A stretch of DNA of 64,000 nucleotides, taken from contig QVOM02000101.1 in the NCBI GenBank assembly GCA_003586115.2, positions 29,791,289 through 29,855,288 on the forward strand. The letters run 5' to 3'. The notes below the pieces were generated by a model that had not been told where the DNA came from, did no database searches, and worked only from the letters and a program-made list of their open reading frames with translations. Shown in pieces: positions 23,336 through 36,421 of this stretch (the stretch's first letter is position 1; each line of letters starts with the position of its first letter). Position numbers and translations under genes: made by a program. This stretch comes from Salvator merianae (lineage: Eukaryota; Chordata; Lepidosauria; Squamata; Teiidae).

Positions 23336-23715
23336 ATGTGGCTATCTAGAGAAGACATTCAATTTGAGTACAAAAAGGTGGAGAAGGACCTGGATCTGGA
23401 TACCAAAATATTGAGGTCTACAAATCAAAATCCAATAGCGTTCCGATACTTATTGACACATACAAGAAATGCCAAGAAAACTGAAGAAGAATTTAGAAGA
23501 CATAGAATAGATGCTGTAACAACACCACAAATCCAAAATGGCCATGTGCTTCAAGGAGATCTCACTGATTCCCAAATCTCTGTTTAGGATTCAAATGAAT
23601 GGTGGATCAAAACTCCTGTCATTACACCTGGTGAACTGTGTGAGCAGCATGATTTAATGGGCCATTCATAGCCATTGAAGTCTCACTAAATAAATAAATA
23701 AATGAATAAATAAAA
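23336..23715 (+). other. Unidentified retro-copy-like segment with an 83-codon ORF and A-rich tail
   Basis: An ATG at 23336 opens 83 codons of hydrophilic, Lys/Glu-rich sequence that I cannot place in any family. About 100 bases after its stop comes an AAAT repeat tail (about 23688-23715), as seen at the 3' ends of LINEs and processed copies. It may be the end of a LINE or an old processed pseudogene; the sequence alone does not decide. Confidence 0.3.
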
Positions 23716-26700
23716 TGACAATTCCCTGAATTCCTATGTGTTTTTTGTTTGTTTTGGAGTTGGAATCTGGAAACAATACTCTAGCTTTTTCTTCTGATTG
23801 CACTTGCTATGAGAACTTAGAACTATTATTTTGTTGTTGTTTTTCCTGAAAGGAACTATGACATGAATAAAACATTGGGATGCACAAGTTATTTAATCAC
23901 AAAATAATTGAATTCAGTAATTAGGTAACATCAACCTTCTTTATATGGAGTATTGTTGCAAAATTTGTTAATTGCATAACAGAACCTGTTTAAGTAACAT
24001 TATGCATAACATTATTTGCATGGGGAATACTACAGAATTGTCAGAAAAATAATAAAGGTGTAGTTCAGTAGTGAGCAAAATTAGCTGCAGACTCAGAAAA
24101 ATCTGGAAATAGATCTAGAGGGACACAGACTTACTCAGAATACCATCTGTTGATGTAAACTACAGTATCTCAGATTTTCCTGATGGTATACTTTGTTCAA
24201 ATTTCTCCTGCATTCACAAAATAGAAATTTTGCTGTATCTCATCTTGCCAGATCTGTCCTAAAACTCAGCTGTTTTTCCTTTGGTGATGCTACTTGCAGA
24301 GTGTGAAACAGTCTGTTAAACACACAATGATAAATTCCACACAGCAACTTTATGGTGTCTTGAATAAGTCATACGGAGGCAGGGTCCTCCTGCTCCTTAC
24401 GGCACAGTCAGTGCAGAGAATGACTGTGCAGAGTCACCATCAGGCCACATTGCCATCACTATTCTCCTCTAGTCTCCTCAGAAATCATCTCAGTTACAGG
24501 AAATGGTCCATGGATGACCTTTTGCCCACTGTGATCAAAGTCCAGGATTCCCCGGCAGCAATCTTGACTTATGGAGGCTCCCCATACACATCAAATCCAC
24601 ACCAAGGTTTTCCTAGGACTCCTTTGGATTCTCTTGTAATGTCCTTGATGACAGGAGGCTTCCGCTGTTCATTACATTAGGAATAGCTCTAGAAGCTTGT
24701 AGCAACCCACCTTCTTGTGTCTGGAGCTTGCCAATAACACCTGCGTGTGTGTATGTGAGTATATGTGTGTGTGTGCATCTGTGTCTGTGTTTTAAAACAA
24801 AAGAATACATGACAATAGAAAAATAAAACTAAATGGCTTAAGTTTAGGATAATCAGTGGGAATTTCCTGTCCCTCTCTGAGGTCATGGCAAAAACCTAAT
24901 CTGTGTAAAGACATCTCTCACTTTTTAAAGACTGTATGTCACAAAAACAAGTTGGATAAAGAAACTCACAACTAACAAGGTACCCCAAAATGGCCATTTT
25001 TCAACCCCTGATCTGAAAAGAAAGAGACGACTTCCAGGTCCCAACCCATGTGTATGCATATTTTGTTGCTGTTGTTTTTAAACTAGCAAGTGACAAGGAT
25101 ATATCACAAGTTCTCTCTTGCAATTTTATGTGATTCATAAAAAAAGGAAACCTTGTGAATTACAAGGGTTGGTTATTCTGCAGACCTTGTATGTGAATGT
25201 TTGAATTGCAGAATTCTCCCTGTCTTTTCTGTCTTTTTTTCTCTCATGCATAAAGGAAAGGAGATAACACATGTGAAACCTCTAGAACACATAAGCACAT
25301 TATATTTTGGTTATAATGAGGTGTTCCTCTGATTCTACATGGCACTGTTGAACATACAAAAACCCTGACATACAGTAATGTCTTCTTCACTAGAGATATG
25401 TTCCTAGAAAATCTCCTGAATTTCACATTTGCAAATATCAAACCATTGTGCCTATAGGTCAAGGGAGTTAGGAAGAATCATGCCTGAAAATTACATCAAA
25501 AATAAATAAAAGTTACAGCTTGCTTCTAATGCCACCAGCCTTGAAGTGAAAATCAGAAATGTCAGAATCTGCAACTGACCAAAGCCAGCAAACTCAGTAC
25601 TATATTGGATAACGGTGCAACAAACTAGTTAGTACATTGTGCTGAAGTGCAGTTCATGAAAGCACAAACTGCAGTAGAAGACCTGGATTGTCAGGTGCTT
25701 TATCTGACAGTCCTGTCTCTCTTTGACACCTTTATGGGACTCCTGAGGAGTCTGTATGGTGTAAGAAACTTACTCGCTTTCTAAAAATATGGTCACCACC
25801 ATTATAGTGATGGGTGGGGCTGAGGGGCACATTAGTGTGCATTGACACATGTGTGCATGATATTATCATGGATACACAGAGACATGCATGCCAGTGCGTG
25901 CTGACACAGGGTGCAGCCCTGTCCATGGAGTGGACGGAAACTGAGCTGTTACAGTGTATGATAATTAAAGTAGAGCCTTTATTTTATTTTATTTTTTTAA
26001 AAAAGTTCCTTTTTAAGATTTTCACCCCAGAATAATATGAAATTAATTTTAAATAATAGACTAGGCAGAAGAAACCAGCAGAAACAACAATACATTAATT
26101 CACAAAACAGCTACATCCGCAAGGGAGCTGCCATTATGAGATGTGATTATAGATGGCTAGAGTTCCATGTGATGATGGAGGTTAAATGAAGTGCATTAGA
26201 TGACCACTGCATTTTTGGCACTCGTGAAATATACCGAAAACAGGGTTTTGTTCATAGTACTCTTTGTAAAGCAGCAATGTTCTATTTTCATGCTTGTCAC
26301 CATTCCGGCCACACAAGCAATGCTGCTGGGAAACTTGCACTTCCCATCTTTGATGTTTCTGGACAGGGACAATAACAAAAGCATTGGAAATAGACACAGA
26401 AGTTGACCATTTCCAGTGTTCCCAGAAACAAGTCTGTGTTTCAGTCCCAACAAGTCTTCACAACATGTCAGTGGCAGAGCATAAGAGGAGCAATACTGGG
26501 AAGCTCTGCTGGGAGTTCTTCCTGTTGTTCTGTGCTGAAGTGCTCTAACAAGCACATATGGAGAGATACTAGCTTGGTAAGTGCATGGATTTGTGGATCC
26601 CTTTGAGCACATCCACAGCACCATAAGGACACAGGAATGGGTGGACATCTCAACCTTTGGCCACTGACATGGTCCAACAATGGCCATGGTTTGAGTCAAA

Positions 26701-26887
26701 TGGTCATCATTCATAGGTAACACAATACTGCAATGGAAAAATCAATATTAGAACATGTCAAAATATTCTCTATAACTATTTCTCACACCATAATTCTTAG
26801 TAGTCCTTATTGTGCAAGGTCAAATGTTTTCCTTGCCAGATGGTTGTATAGAGCTGTTTGAACAATGCAAGAACAATGTCATTATTG
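23716..26887. other. Intergenic DNA, nothing recognised
   Basis: About 3.2 kb. Short GT-rich stretch at about 24742-24790. A 175-codon minus-strand ORF at 26196-26723 is the longest frame here but has no domain, no homologous look and a length that chance can give. Confidence 0.35.
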
Positions 26888-26932
26888 GGGGGGGGGGTGT
26901 CACTGTATTGTTGTTGTTGTTGTTGTTGTTAT
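26888..26932. repeat. G run and TTG microsatellite
   Basis: A run of 11 G residues, then about eight TTG units. Confidence 0.9.
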
Positions 26933-29306
26933 GGAAATCTAGTGGTTTAGCAGCACTGACAGCAGAAACCCAAGACTTTGTGTGACAAATTCTTATTAAG
27001 CATAACCTTTACATCTGCTGAGGTGGTAAGTTGCGACAACAGATTTATTGTTTAGAGAGTATGTGTGTCTTAAAAAAACATGTTGTGATGGCTTAAATTT
27101 CTCCTGCAGCAAACTGATACAATCCAAGAGAGAGATGACAATTCATCTGAGAATTCTTTGCTTGATGAATTAGAGTCCTTCTCAAGCAGAACAGATCATA
27201 ATAATCAAAATTATAAATCACCACAGTGCATTCCTACTCTAACAGGGAATGTACTGTACAAGAGGTCCTCTTAATTCAGCATAATGAGGTCCACAGCACA
27301 CTCTGTGCTTTGTATAGTCACACACATAAAGACACTTTTTTATGGCACTTTCCAGTATGCTAATCATCTAATCCATCCTGCCATTGAATGAATTTACTGC
27401 CGATAAAGACTGCCAAAACACCTTGGTAACAGTGGTTCTGAACTCATATTACATTGTTCCAGATTTGATGCTGGCTGTTTAGCTGATATGACCTTAAACA
27501 ATGTCACTGCAAATAGCATCAAATTGGTATCACTCACAAAATAGAGTTTGCAAGGGACATAGTCATGTACAAGACTATGTAGAAGTTTAGTTTTGTTTCT
27601 AGTTAACTCAGGACTTAATGCTGGATTATCATTTTACTTCTGGTATAAGAAGATAAATTAATACAGAAAAGAGAGAGCTTTATCAAATATATTTAGTGTG
27701 GAAACACCATATGGATGCTACACCAACATGCATTTTTTTAAGTGTTTCTAAGGCTGCATCCAGTAAGGGCTTAAAATGTGGGATTATAACAGAGCTGCAT
27801 CCATGGTAATCCCAACATAGCCCCAGGATATAGGGTGAAATCATACAATACCACTATTATGGGGAAATCAGCTCTCCACCTGCATTTTCTCAGAATAGTG
27901 ATATGACTCACCTTGTACTGATGCTTGCTTTTTGAAATGAGCCTTAAAGAAAATGGCCTCCACGCATGTGTGGGGCTAAATTTGATTCAAAATGGCCACT
28001 GCACATATGTGGGGGCCAGCAATTGCACACTTGGACATTGTGTTGCACATAGTATTTTGAGCCATGAAAATACCTGGAAGTAGCTCCCTCACCACTGCAG
28101 AAGCAAGCATCCACATATGTAAGTGCCCACACTTGCTCCACAATTTTGCCTTGCTGAGTGGCAGGGAAAGCGAGAGGGAATTGCAGGATCTGAACAAGAT
28201 CCCACATTTTCCTTTCACCATTTTGAGGCAGCCCAAAGTATCTTCTCACTTCTAATCCAAATTAAGAGACAGAATGTGGGATGGGAACACCAGCTAAGAC
28301 TGCATCCCCACATGGATAGGATGCAACCCAGTGTTTGGTTGACTTGCATGAAGCATAGACAAGCTGTTCTTATAGTGAGAGGCACATAGAGGTATTGTGA
28401 AAACCCTGAATGCCTCATACATGTGAGACTTTGAGGGGAGGGACTTTAGTGTCAGACTGGAAATAGCCCAAAAGTCAGTCATATTTGGTCTGATATAAAA
28501 AGGGGGATCCAAACCCTGGTCTGTAAGATGTTTCCTGGCTTTTCCCTCCCTATACATGAATAATAATTATCTGCAGGGCAGCCAGTTATCAAGAAAGTAG
28601 ACAACCCACCTTGTAGGTAAATCAACTCCTAGGGTGCATGGAGTGGCTCAGGAGCCAGGCAGGGGGTGCTTGTAAAAGCACCACCCTGAGGGCACACAGA
28701 TGTGCAGATGCACCACTCCTATGCCAGCTGGTTGTCTTAACAGCAGCACCAATGTGGAAGAAGCCTAGCACATGCTGTAACATCTAAGCCATTTTTGTGC
28801 ATTTGTTTTTAGAGCAAAATCAAGTAGATGGAAGCAGAGAGCTCTAACTCCATGAGGCCAATAAGAAATAGATTTAGAACAAAGGAAATGTAGTACATTA
28901 TTCGCCCTCAGAGTTAGCTGCCATTATAACCTCTGTGTTAGATGATTAAACAAACAAACAAACAAACAAAAAGATAAAAGTCATGAAGATTAGGTCCAAT
29001 AAAGGTTTAATATCTCCAAATGTAACTTCTGAATTTCCATTGTTTCTGTTCCAGTTGGTCATTATTACAACAACAATATATAAATGGCCTTCTTCATCAT
29101 TTTCCCCCCATACTGCAGTGTTGTTTAGATTGTAAAGCCATGGATCTTGCTACAAGAAAAGGAATCAGTTTCCTCAGAGATACAGAGTTAGAGGGTTACA
29201 CTGGCTAGTATACTGGACCTGCAAGCACGAAAGGAGTCTCCTTTCACATGCTTTGTGGTGGGACAGCACTGGAACAGTCCCAGAGCAGTCATCCAAAGTA
29301 ATTTCT
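26933..29306. other. Intergenic DNA, nothing firmly recognised
   Basis: Holds an AAAC repeat at about 28949-28973. The part from 27750 to 28330 has words such as GGCTGCATCCA that recall non-autonomous DNA transposons, but no paired ends were found. Confidence 0.35.
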
Positions 29307-29452
29307 GACCATGACTTTTGATACAGTCAACCAGGATACCCTCCTGGATCACCTCCATGAGTCAGGAGTAGAAGGCAGTGGTTTGGTCCCTACTTGGGGA
29401 ACAATGCAAGTGTCAGATAACTGTGCCTCTGTGCCTTTGCTGACTCTTCCTT

Positions 29453-29504
<52 letters not shown>

Positions 29505-29529
29505 TTCCTTTTATCTATCTATCTATTTA

Positions 29530-29578
<49 letters not shown>

Positions 29579-30356
29579 GTTTATATATATAAATACATAG
29601 ATTTGTGTGCATGTGTGTATACATATATATAAACTGCAGCCTTGTTAATAGGGAGGGGACTATAAATGTTCTGAATCAGTGCCTGGATGCAGTGGCAGGT
29701 TGCATGAGGAACAACAAACTGAGGGTAGATTCTGACAAGTCTGTTTGTGGTTAGGAAATCCCCAGGTTCAAGTAATGAGAAATCTGCCTGTTCTAGATGG
29801 GATTGAATTGCAGTTTGCGGGTGCTTCTAGAATCATCACTAGAGGCCCAGGTAACCTTTATGACTACTACTGGTTTCAGCTGGTGAGTCAGCTATGCCCT
29901 ACCTGGACAGGGAAAACCTGTTGGCAGTTGCCCATGCCCCACTGAACTTACGTTTAGTTTATTGCAATATACTCTCTGTGGAGCTGCCCTTGTTCTTGTT
30001 CCAGAAGTTGCAACTGGTGTAAAATGCAGAGGGCAGACTGCTTAGTAGGATGCCAGTTTGTGCACACGTTACACCTGTACTTAAGCAATTGAGCTGGTTG
30101 CTGATTAGTTATCAGGCAAGATTCAAGTTTTTATGCCAGATATATAAACCACTTGGGACGAAGATACCTATTAGATCCCCTTGTTACAGACCAGAAAGAT
30201 TGCTCAGATGATCTTGGGAAGTTCTCTCACTGGTATCACAACTTACTGAATGAGATCTTGCAGCTATTCATATTTAAAATATTTTTTCCATCTTTGTAAA
30301 TACATTTATAAGCCACTTCTACATTTTCAATACATGTGGTGTATATATACAGCAAA

Positions 30357-30387
<31 letters not shown>

Positions 30388-30390
30388 ATA
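29307..30390 (+). pseudogene. L2/CR1-type LINE reverse transcriptase fragment, 'LINE A' copy 1
   Basis: Non-LTR retrotransposon remains on the plus strand. At 29311 the frame reads FDTVNQDTLLDHL, the region around reverse transcriptase motif A. Later (about 29950-30130) come LDYCN-like, LQLV-NAEGRLL and HVTPVLKQLSWLL blocks in shifting frames, which are the C-terminal landmarks of L2/CR1-clade elements. The catalytic middle is missing, replaced by CTAT and AT microsatellites. The copy ends in an AAAT repeat (30353-30390), consistent with the 3' end of such LINEs. Other fragments of this type: 44130-44240 (plus), and 49827-50255 with 51700-52560 (minus). Confidence 0.7.
29454..29574. repeat. 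CTAT and AT microsatellites
   Basis: About 12 CTAT units (29454-29503), a second short CTAT block, then an AT run of about 20 units (29535-29574), all inside LINE A copy 1. Confidence 0.95.
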
Positions 30391-30391
30391 T
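30353..30391. repeat. AAAT repeat (LINE 3' tail)
   Basis: About nine AAAT units at the 3' end of LINE A copy 1. Confidence 0.9.
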
Positions 30392-30748
30392 GCTGCTGTT
30401 TGGAAGACATGACTTTGGCACCACCCAGGTGGCAATTTCTGCCAGATCTCTGGGGGACAGGGATGGCGAACTGCTGTGCTCCAAATGGGTGACTTACGAT
30501 TGAAACAAGAATAATCACTCTGAATGATCCCAGGTGACTGATTTGACATGGGGTGGAGGTGACATCAGATCAGTGAGTCACCTCCTTGACAAATGAAAAC
30601 CTGCAGTTCTGGGCCACGTGTTGTGTACAGGGCTCAGCTGTCAGGTAAACATCCTGTTCCCAGCTGGGATCCCTGCATAGGAAATTCAGTTCTATGAATG
30701 CCTTCTGTGGACAGGACCCTTCTGGATGTTGCAGAGGTGTGAAATGAT

Positions 30749-31458
30749 GGGCCTGTTCGCACTGTCCATGCTAGAATGTCTGCACAATGGGGCCTGCACA
30801 ATGTCTGCACAATGGGGCCTGAAAGCAGACCCCAAGCTGGATAATGGTGTTCGCCAGTGCGAATGCCATCATCCAGCCTGATGCTTGCCACGCAGCGGCC
30901 AGCAAGCGTCAGCTGCTGCCATGGCAACCGTGAGGCCTGTGCGGTGATGACATCATCACGGCGTGCCGCGCGGGCCTCCCGGTCACCTTGCCAGTAGCCT
31001 GACATTTTGCAGGCCGCTGCCGCGGCGACCAGCATTCGCACCCACTATCAGGCACCAGAACGCCGGACGGGGCGCAGCGCCACCTCGTCCAGCATCCCTG
31101 GCCCGATTGCGGCGGCGTGGGGTCCATTGGAGCCTCGTACAGGCCCATTCAGGCCAGTGCGAAGCACTGGATTCCATTGCCCAGCATGCATTGCGTGATC
31201 ACGCAATGAATGCTGGGTGGGCCGATTGCCCAGAAGATGGCCACCGCCACAGACAGAAAGGTAGGTGCGAATGAATCCTCACCTGAAGCTCACTTTGAGC
31301 TTCAGGTGAGGATTCAGGCAGCTACTTTCCTGTCTGGCGCTAGTAGCGATCGGCAGTGGATCAAGTCCGCTGCCGGTCGCTACGAGAGTCCACGTGTGCG
31401 AAAGCACTTCACTAGTGGGCATTCCTGACGCTCACTACTATCAAGTGCGAAAAGGCCC
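30749..31458 (+). mobile_element. GC-rich non-autonomous DNA transposon, copy 3
   Basis: Ends GGGCCTGTTCGCAC and GTGCGAAAAGGCCC are inverted with one mismatch. The left palindrome of copy 2 is replaced by short tandem units containing CTGCACAATGGGGCCTG. The central palindrome is shortened (31181-31219). As in copy 2, an ATG (31237, context AAGATGGCCACC) opens an eight-codon frame into a splice donor AAAG/GTAGGT (GT at 31261), then a 35-bp inverted pair (about 31278-31312). Right half matches copy 2 closely and copy 1 not at all. No clear target duplication. Confidence 0.8.
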
Positions 31459-32293
31459 AATGCATCAGCTGTTTGTTCAAGGCTCTTTCCCCTCATGCTA
31501 GGAGTTGCTTGCTGCTAGCTACACCTAGACTCAGTGGGGGCTACATGTGGATGAAACCTTTTTCTTCTTCTTTTAAGGAAGCTAAGAATTGAATGCGGAG
31601 TGGTGTGAGCTTCCCTACTAACTTAAGGCAGCATCAGTACGACTTGCCTGGTATCTCCATTTCATTTACTGTAATAATGAGTTCTGTGACTTTCCAGAGA
31701 TGGTTTGTCATAACAGTGTTTTTTATTGTACCTTTGCTAAAACAAAGTCATTGTTCTAATATCTCTGGGAAACAGAAATCAAAACTGGTGATCTATGAAG
31801 ATCTGTGAAGACTATAAAATTTGAACCTGTGCCCAGAATAGTGTTTGTGTGAAAGGGGAGGAAATATATAACTACTCTTTGTACTTACAGGAGTATATAT
31901 TTGGGCATACTGTAGCATGATATTCCATTTTATCAATTTACAGAAGACAGGTTTCTAAAGTTAATAAACTGTAACCAGGCAGGAACAGAGAGGAGGGATC
32001 AGAAAATGCTAATCATGACTATAATTTCAACCTCTTTCATTTCATGAGAAATATATTCAGAAACATAATTGTAGCATTCAGATTGCATGTTGATTTGCAT
32101 GCATTGTACTTGTTTAGTCTCACAATGCCCCTTCTAGCCCTTACCCTGCCTAGACCTGCCAGACCCACTGGGTTGGATCAAGAAAAAGTGTGATCCTGTA
32201 TAGCATCATCTGGATGCCAACACTTTTTCAACCCAACCCCTGCCCATGCCCCTTCCTCTGTCCCTATCCCTACTCCTATCCCTACCCCTAAAA
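31459..32293. other. Intergenic DNA, nothing recognised
   Basis: No recognised feature. Confidence 0.35.
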
Positions 32294-32301
32294 GTGCACA
32301 A
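32294..32301. repeat. Target-site duplication GTGCACAA (left)
   Basis: Exact 8-base match with 33382-33389; 8 bp is the hallmark of hAT insertion. Confidence 0.9.
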
Positions 32302-33381
32302 TAGGGATGTGCACGAAAGGAATTTTCTCTGTTCGTTTTGCAATACATCAAAGCTCTGTTGCTTCGTTTTCGTATGAAAACGGAAGTCGCGAAAATGGCG
32401 ACTTTCGTTTTTGCAGTGAAAATTTTCGCGAAAAAACCGGAAGTGCAAAATCAATGAAATAAGTAGCGAAAAACAAACACCGCATATCCCCCTGCCCTGT
32501 CCCTTCTATATTTGACCGTCCACATTGCTAATTTAAGGAGTTGCTTCGTTAAAGGTAAATATTGCACGGAGCTTACTTTTAGCCTGCAGCCGGTTTGTAG
32601 CAGGATTCAAAGCAACGAAGGCACATTTGGGGTTCCTCACTGCAGATCGAAATCAAGGGAAAGCAAGCGAAGGAATTTTTTTCGCTTTGATTTTTCGTCA
32701 TTTTCAATGTCTTTTCGACGCTCATGTCTGTGCGCGCATGCGCGCTAACTTCTGTCCCTTTAACTTATTGGCGCGACTCGTCGCTGTCTGTCGTCCGTGC
32801 CAATCGTTTGGGGCACAGAAATTATTACCTCGCCTATGAGGCGGGCAGGCTTAGTCAGCAACGCGCGAAGCAATTGCCTTCAGCTCAGCGCGTAATTTAG
32901 AAGACTCGAGGCAGCCGCAGGATGAAATAACTCCCTCCCTACTTCCGAGTAGCAGCAAAATGATGCCTTGTCTTGCCCTCCATTTCAAAAAGCAGAACTA
33001 TATGCCACCATCAAAGACGTTTTATTAACTCCTAGCCATCTGAGTTTCTCATCCTCATGCGGTGCGATCGCTGCGAGGCAGGCGAAGAGTTAAAAAAATA
33101 CCGTCTTTCCTAATGTGATGCATTTCAATTTCCACCTCTAGAGGCAGAGACTTGACGCTATGAAGCTACCGAGCTTCATTGCATCGAAGTTTTCGCAGCG
33201 AAAAGAGACGAAAATAGCCGTTCGCGGTGAGTGGCGAAGGTCACGAAAATTGACAAAAATGGCCGCGACTTTCGCCATTCGCTTTCGCAATAGAGAGGGC
33301 ACTTCGCATTCGATGCAAATGTCGCGAAGCAACGAAATTCATACGAAATTTCATTGCTTTGAAATTTCGTGCACATCCCTA
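32302..33381 (-). mobile_element. 1080-bp non-autonomous hAT element, left-end derivative of the 8-kb element
   Basis: Both ends are TAGGGATGTGCACGAA in inverted orientation, flanked by exact 8-bp duplications. Read on the minus strand it matches 53931-54530 of the large element over several hundred bases: the CCTCTAGAGGCAGAG block, GCATGAGGATGAGAAAC, CAGATGGCTAGGA, TTATTTCATCCTGCGGCTGC and GAGCTGAAGGCAA all occur in the same order. Its other end is unrelated to the large element's right end beyond the terminal 16 bases. Strongly CpG-rich compared with its surroundings. No transposase remains; movement would need the enzyme encoded elsewhere. Confidence 0.92.
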
Positions 33382-33389
33382 GTGCACAA
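33382..33389. repeat. Target-site duplication GTGCACAA (right)
   Basis: Exact copy of 32294-32301. Confidence 0.9.
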
Positions 33390-36117
33390 TCCTTGGGATT
33401 GGGCTCTGAGAACTCCAAGGGCTAAGAAGAAAAGTTCCCAGCTTGTATCTCCTGGGGCACTGGGGTGACCATTTAGGCAGCACACTTTGGTGCACCGCTG
33501 AAATGGGTTCCCTAGTAGCCCCAATCACTTATGCATGCCTTCTGCACACCTCTATGGCCTGAACCAAGGCCCACTAGTCCACTGGTAGACCTGTTTGAAT
33601 AGGTCTACTGGTAGTCTTGACTGATGAGGCACAGAAGTGACTTTGCAATCCCTTAGTCCAGACTAAAGGTAAGTGCAAAAAGCATCAATGACTGGATTTT
33701 TTTGAGCAGTTTTCAAAGAGGAGGAAGAAGAAGAGGAGGAGATAAATACACAGACACAATGTTGAGCGGTCAGCATATGTCAAATATCCTTCCAGTATGG
33801 CCCAAAGGGATGCTGTGGATCCTACTTTTATTAGGCTTATGCAGTGGATCAACATCTTCCTTTGAACTGAAACGTTATTTTGCTTTCCATGGGCTATGAA
33901 GAGAATATTTGGTATGATCTACCCTTGTGCTGTGCTAAGCCATTGTCTCCATGGTTCAGTAGTCCAGATGGTTTGGCTTTTCAAAGAAATGTATATGTGT
34001 GTTTATGTGTGCATATTTTATATATAGTTAAGAATACAAACACTCCAGTGTGTGTGTGTGTGTGTATGGTGGGGGGGGGGAGGATTCTATATTACATGGT
34101 ATAGTATTGCAGAGGGAATAAGCTTTCAGAAATTCTATTTTAGGGAATATTTTTGAGCTTTGTAACAACTATTATAGACATAGCTTTCAGTCTGAGAGTG
34201 GAAAACCTTTACAGCAAAAAGGGGGTGATACAGTATATATTTCAAAGGATAGTTAAAGAAGCAAAGGACAGATGTATCCCTCTTTGGAGCTACAGTCATC
34301 TTAGAGCCTTCATGGTTTTAAGAAAGCTGTCAGCTTTCAATAACAGAACTGGGGAAATGAAATAAAGCATTCCCTAGAAGATCACAGTAACTTAACTGTC
34401 TCAACTGTCTTGTAACCCAAGTTCTAAAAACAGCATCTAACTATGTGGTGGTTTCAAGGTCACGATAAATCCTGAATTTGAAACAAATCAATATATTCTC
34501 CTCAGACTGCAAAGATTTATACGAAAGGCTCTCTAAAGGAAAGCAAAATTTGACATGAATGATTGAAGCAAAGGCCAAAAATGTGTACCTATCTATGCTT
34601 TAAAACATTTTAGGTTATTATAAATGCATACAAATGTCAGTTAAAATGTATCTCCAAGGATGAGATTTATACCAGATGTATTTTCTCAAGGAAAAAAAAA
34701 AATATCTTTAGACGAATCAAGTTGTTTACTGTATCGTGAAGCCATTATATAAATACCAGTGACTGTAACCCACATGTTGTCATGTTCCTATGCAGAAATG
34801 ATAACATGCAACTGTGAATCAGTGGTCCAGGAGTTGAAAATCTTTGCAGTGTTGGCAGATCTTTGACTTGCCTACTCAGACTGTGAATTAGATAATCCTA
34901 ACATCAAATCTGAGAGGGTGAAAATATTATTCAACTACCCATACTACTGCAATAGATTTCAAATCTGTTGTATAACTGGACAACAGTTGTGAGCAGTGCA
35001 TTAAGAAGAGTGCTATAATCATAACAGTGTTCTGAAAGTGGTGTTTTGCTGTTCCCATATCTGCCACTGCTCCCAGCCATGCAAACATAGCAGCTGGGGA
35101 ACTTTCATCTCCCAACTGCAATGTTTTTGACTGGTAATGTTTCTGTTATCAAAAGCTTCTTCAAAAAGGCATCATCTCCTGTGCTCATTGAAACAGGACT
35201 GGGAAAGCTGCTTCAAAGATTGAATCATACAACCACTCAGCAACAGAGGAACATTAGACCTAATGAGCACTTCTGGTGAGATGTTTGCTGGTGGAGTGGT
35301 ATAGATCTGGAACACTCATAGTATGTTCATGCATAACAGAGTTGTGCAAACACTACTTACAATTCTGGGTAACATGAAACCAGACATTAGTATATAGTTC
35401 TTACATGCCCAGATTTTGTACATATAGACTTTTAGAACTACTATTACATTTATTTTGCATACAAGACCCCCCCTTTTTTTTGTTGGTTTGAAAAGTTTTT
35501 CTAAAATCACCCTGTCTTTTTTCCCTTAAAAGATATGTTTGTCAATAGCTCTAGGATGGTTAAAAGGTCTTTTGCTGTTTGTTTGTTTTGCTTTTTTTTC
35601 ATTCTTTACAAGATAAGATTTTTTTTTGTTTTTTTGTTTTTTCTGGAAGTGAACTGCAGGCTACCCTTGTCTTCAGTGAGCAAGCAATGCAAAAGGGGTT
35701 TGTTCTCTTTCTGCTGTCTGGTAGCAATTTACAGCCACAGTAAACAAGCAGAACTTATTATCTTCATTAAAAAAACAAAAAAGGATACTACTCTGATGTG
35801 TGTGCAACCATGAGTGTAGGATTCCAGAACTTCTCATGCTTCTGACAGGTGAAAAATTACCAAAAATACGGCATTTTTAAGAGTAAGCACTCCCATTATA
35901 CTAACTTCTTACATCAGAAGCTCAACTGCACCTACAGAGGTCACCCTCACTTATCAACATCATGGCAAAGGATAGTTAAGAAACAAACAAAAAAAAATCA
36001 TGTGCATGAGCTCTCTGGAGCTCAAAATAGTAGTGGCATAAAATTCAACCCTCAATAGTGAGAGGCTATTGGGGTTTGAGTGAGGGACTCCCATCCTATG
36101 AATTTATCCTTGTTAAT
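33390..36117. other. Intergenic DNA, nothing recognised
   Basis: About 2.7 kb. Short GT run at about 34052-34066 followed by a G run. Poly-T tracts around 35460-35645. No coding or repeat family assigned. Confidence 0.35.
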
Positions 36118-36421
36118 AGATGCAGAGCTTAAATTGATTGTCAAGAGCTCCAGAGGGATCTCTTGACATTGGGTGAGTGGACAATGAAGAGACAAATGCA
36201 CTTCAATCTTAGCAAGTGCAAAGTGATGAACATTGGGACAAAGAACCCTAATTACACCTATAGACTGAAGGGGGGCAAACTTTCTGTGACAGACCAGGAC
36301 AAGGATCTTGGGGTTCTGTTTGACAACTCAATGAAGGTGTCAACCCAGTGTGCAGTAGCAGTGAAAAAGGCAAATTCAATGTTAGGGGTAATTAGGAAGG
36401 GGATAGAAAACAAGTCAGAAA
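36118..36421 (+). pseudogene. L2/CR1-type LINE 'LINE B', reverse transcriptase part before the insertion
   Basis: The plus-strand frame reads RQMHFNLSKCKVMNIGTKN, then DLGVLFDNSMKVSTQCAVA and KKANSMLGVIRKG, the region just after the polymerase core in jockey-superfamily (L2/CR1-like) elements. The frame is interrupted at 36421 by a hAT element and continues at 37228. The upstream limit near 36118 is approximate. Confidence 0.8.
36414..36421. repeat. Target-site duplication GTCAGAAA (left)
   Basis: Exact match with 37228-37235. Confidence 0.9.

Noticed and set aside
26196..26723. 175-codon minus-strand ORF
   Set aside because: No domain, no compositional signal, and a frame of this length is expected about once by chance in a 64-kb window read in six frames.
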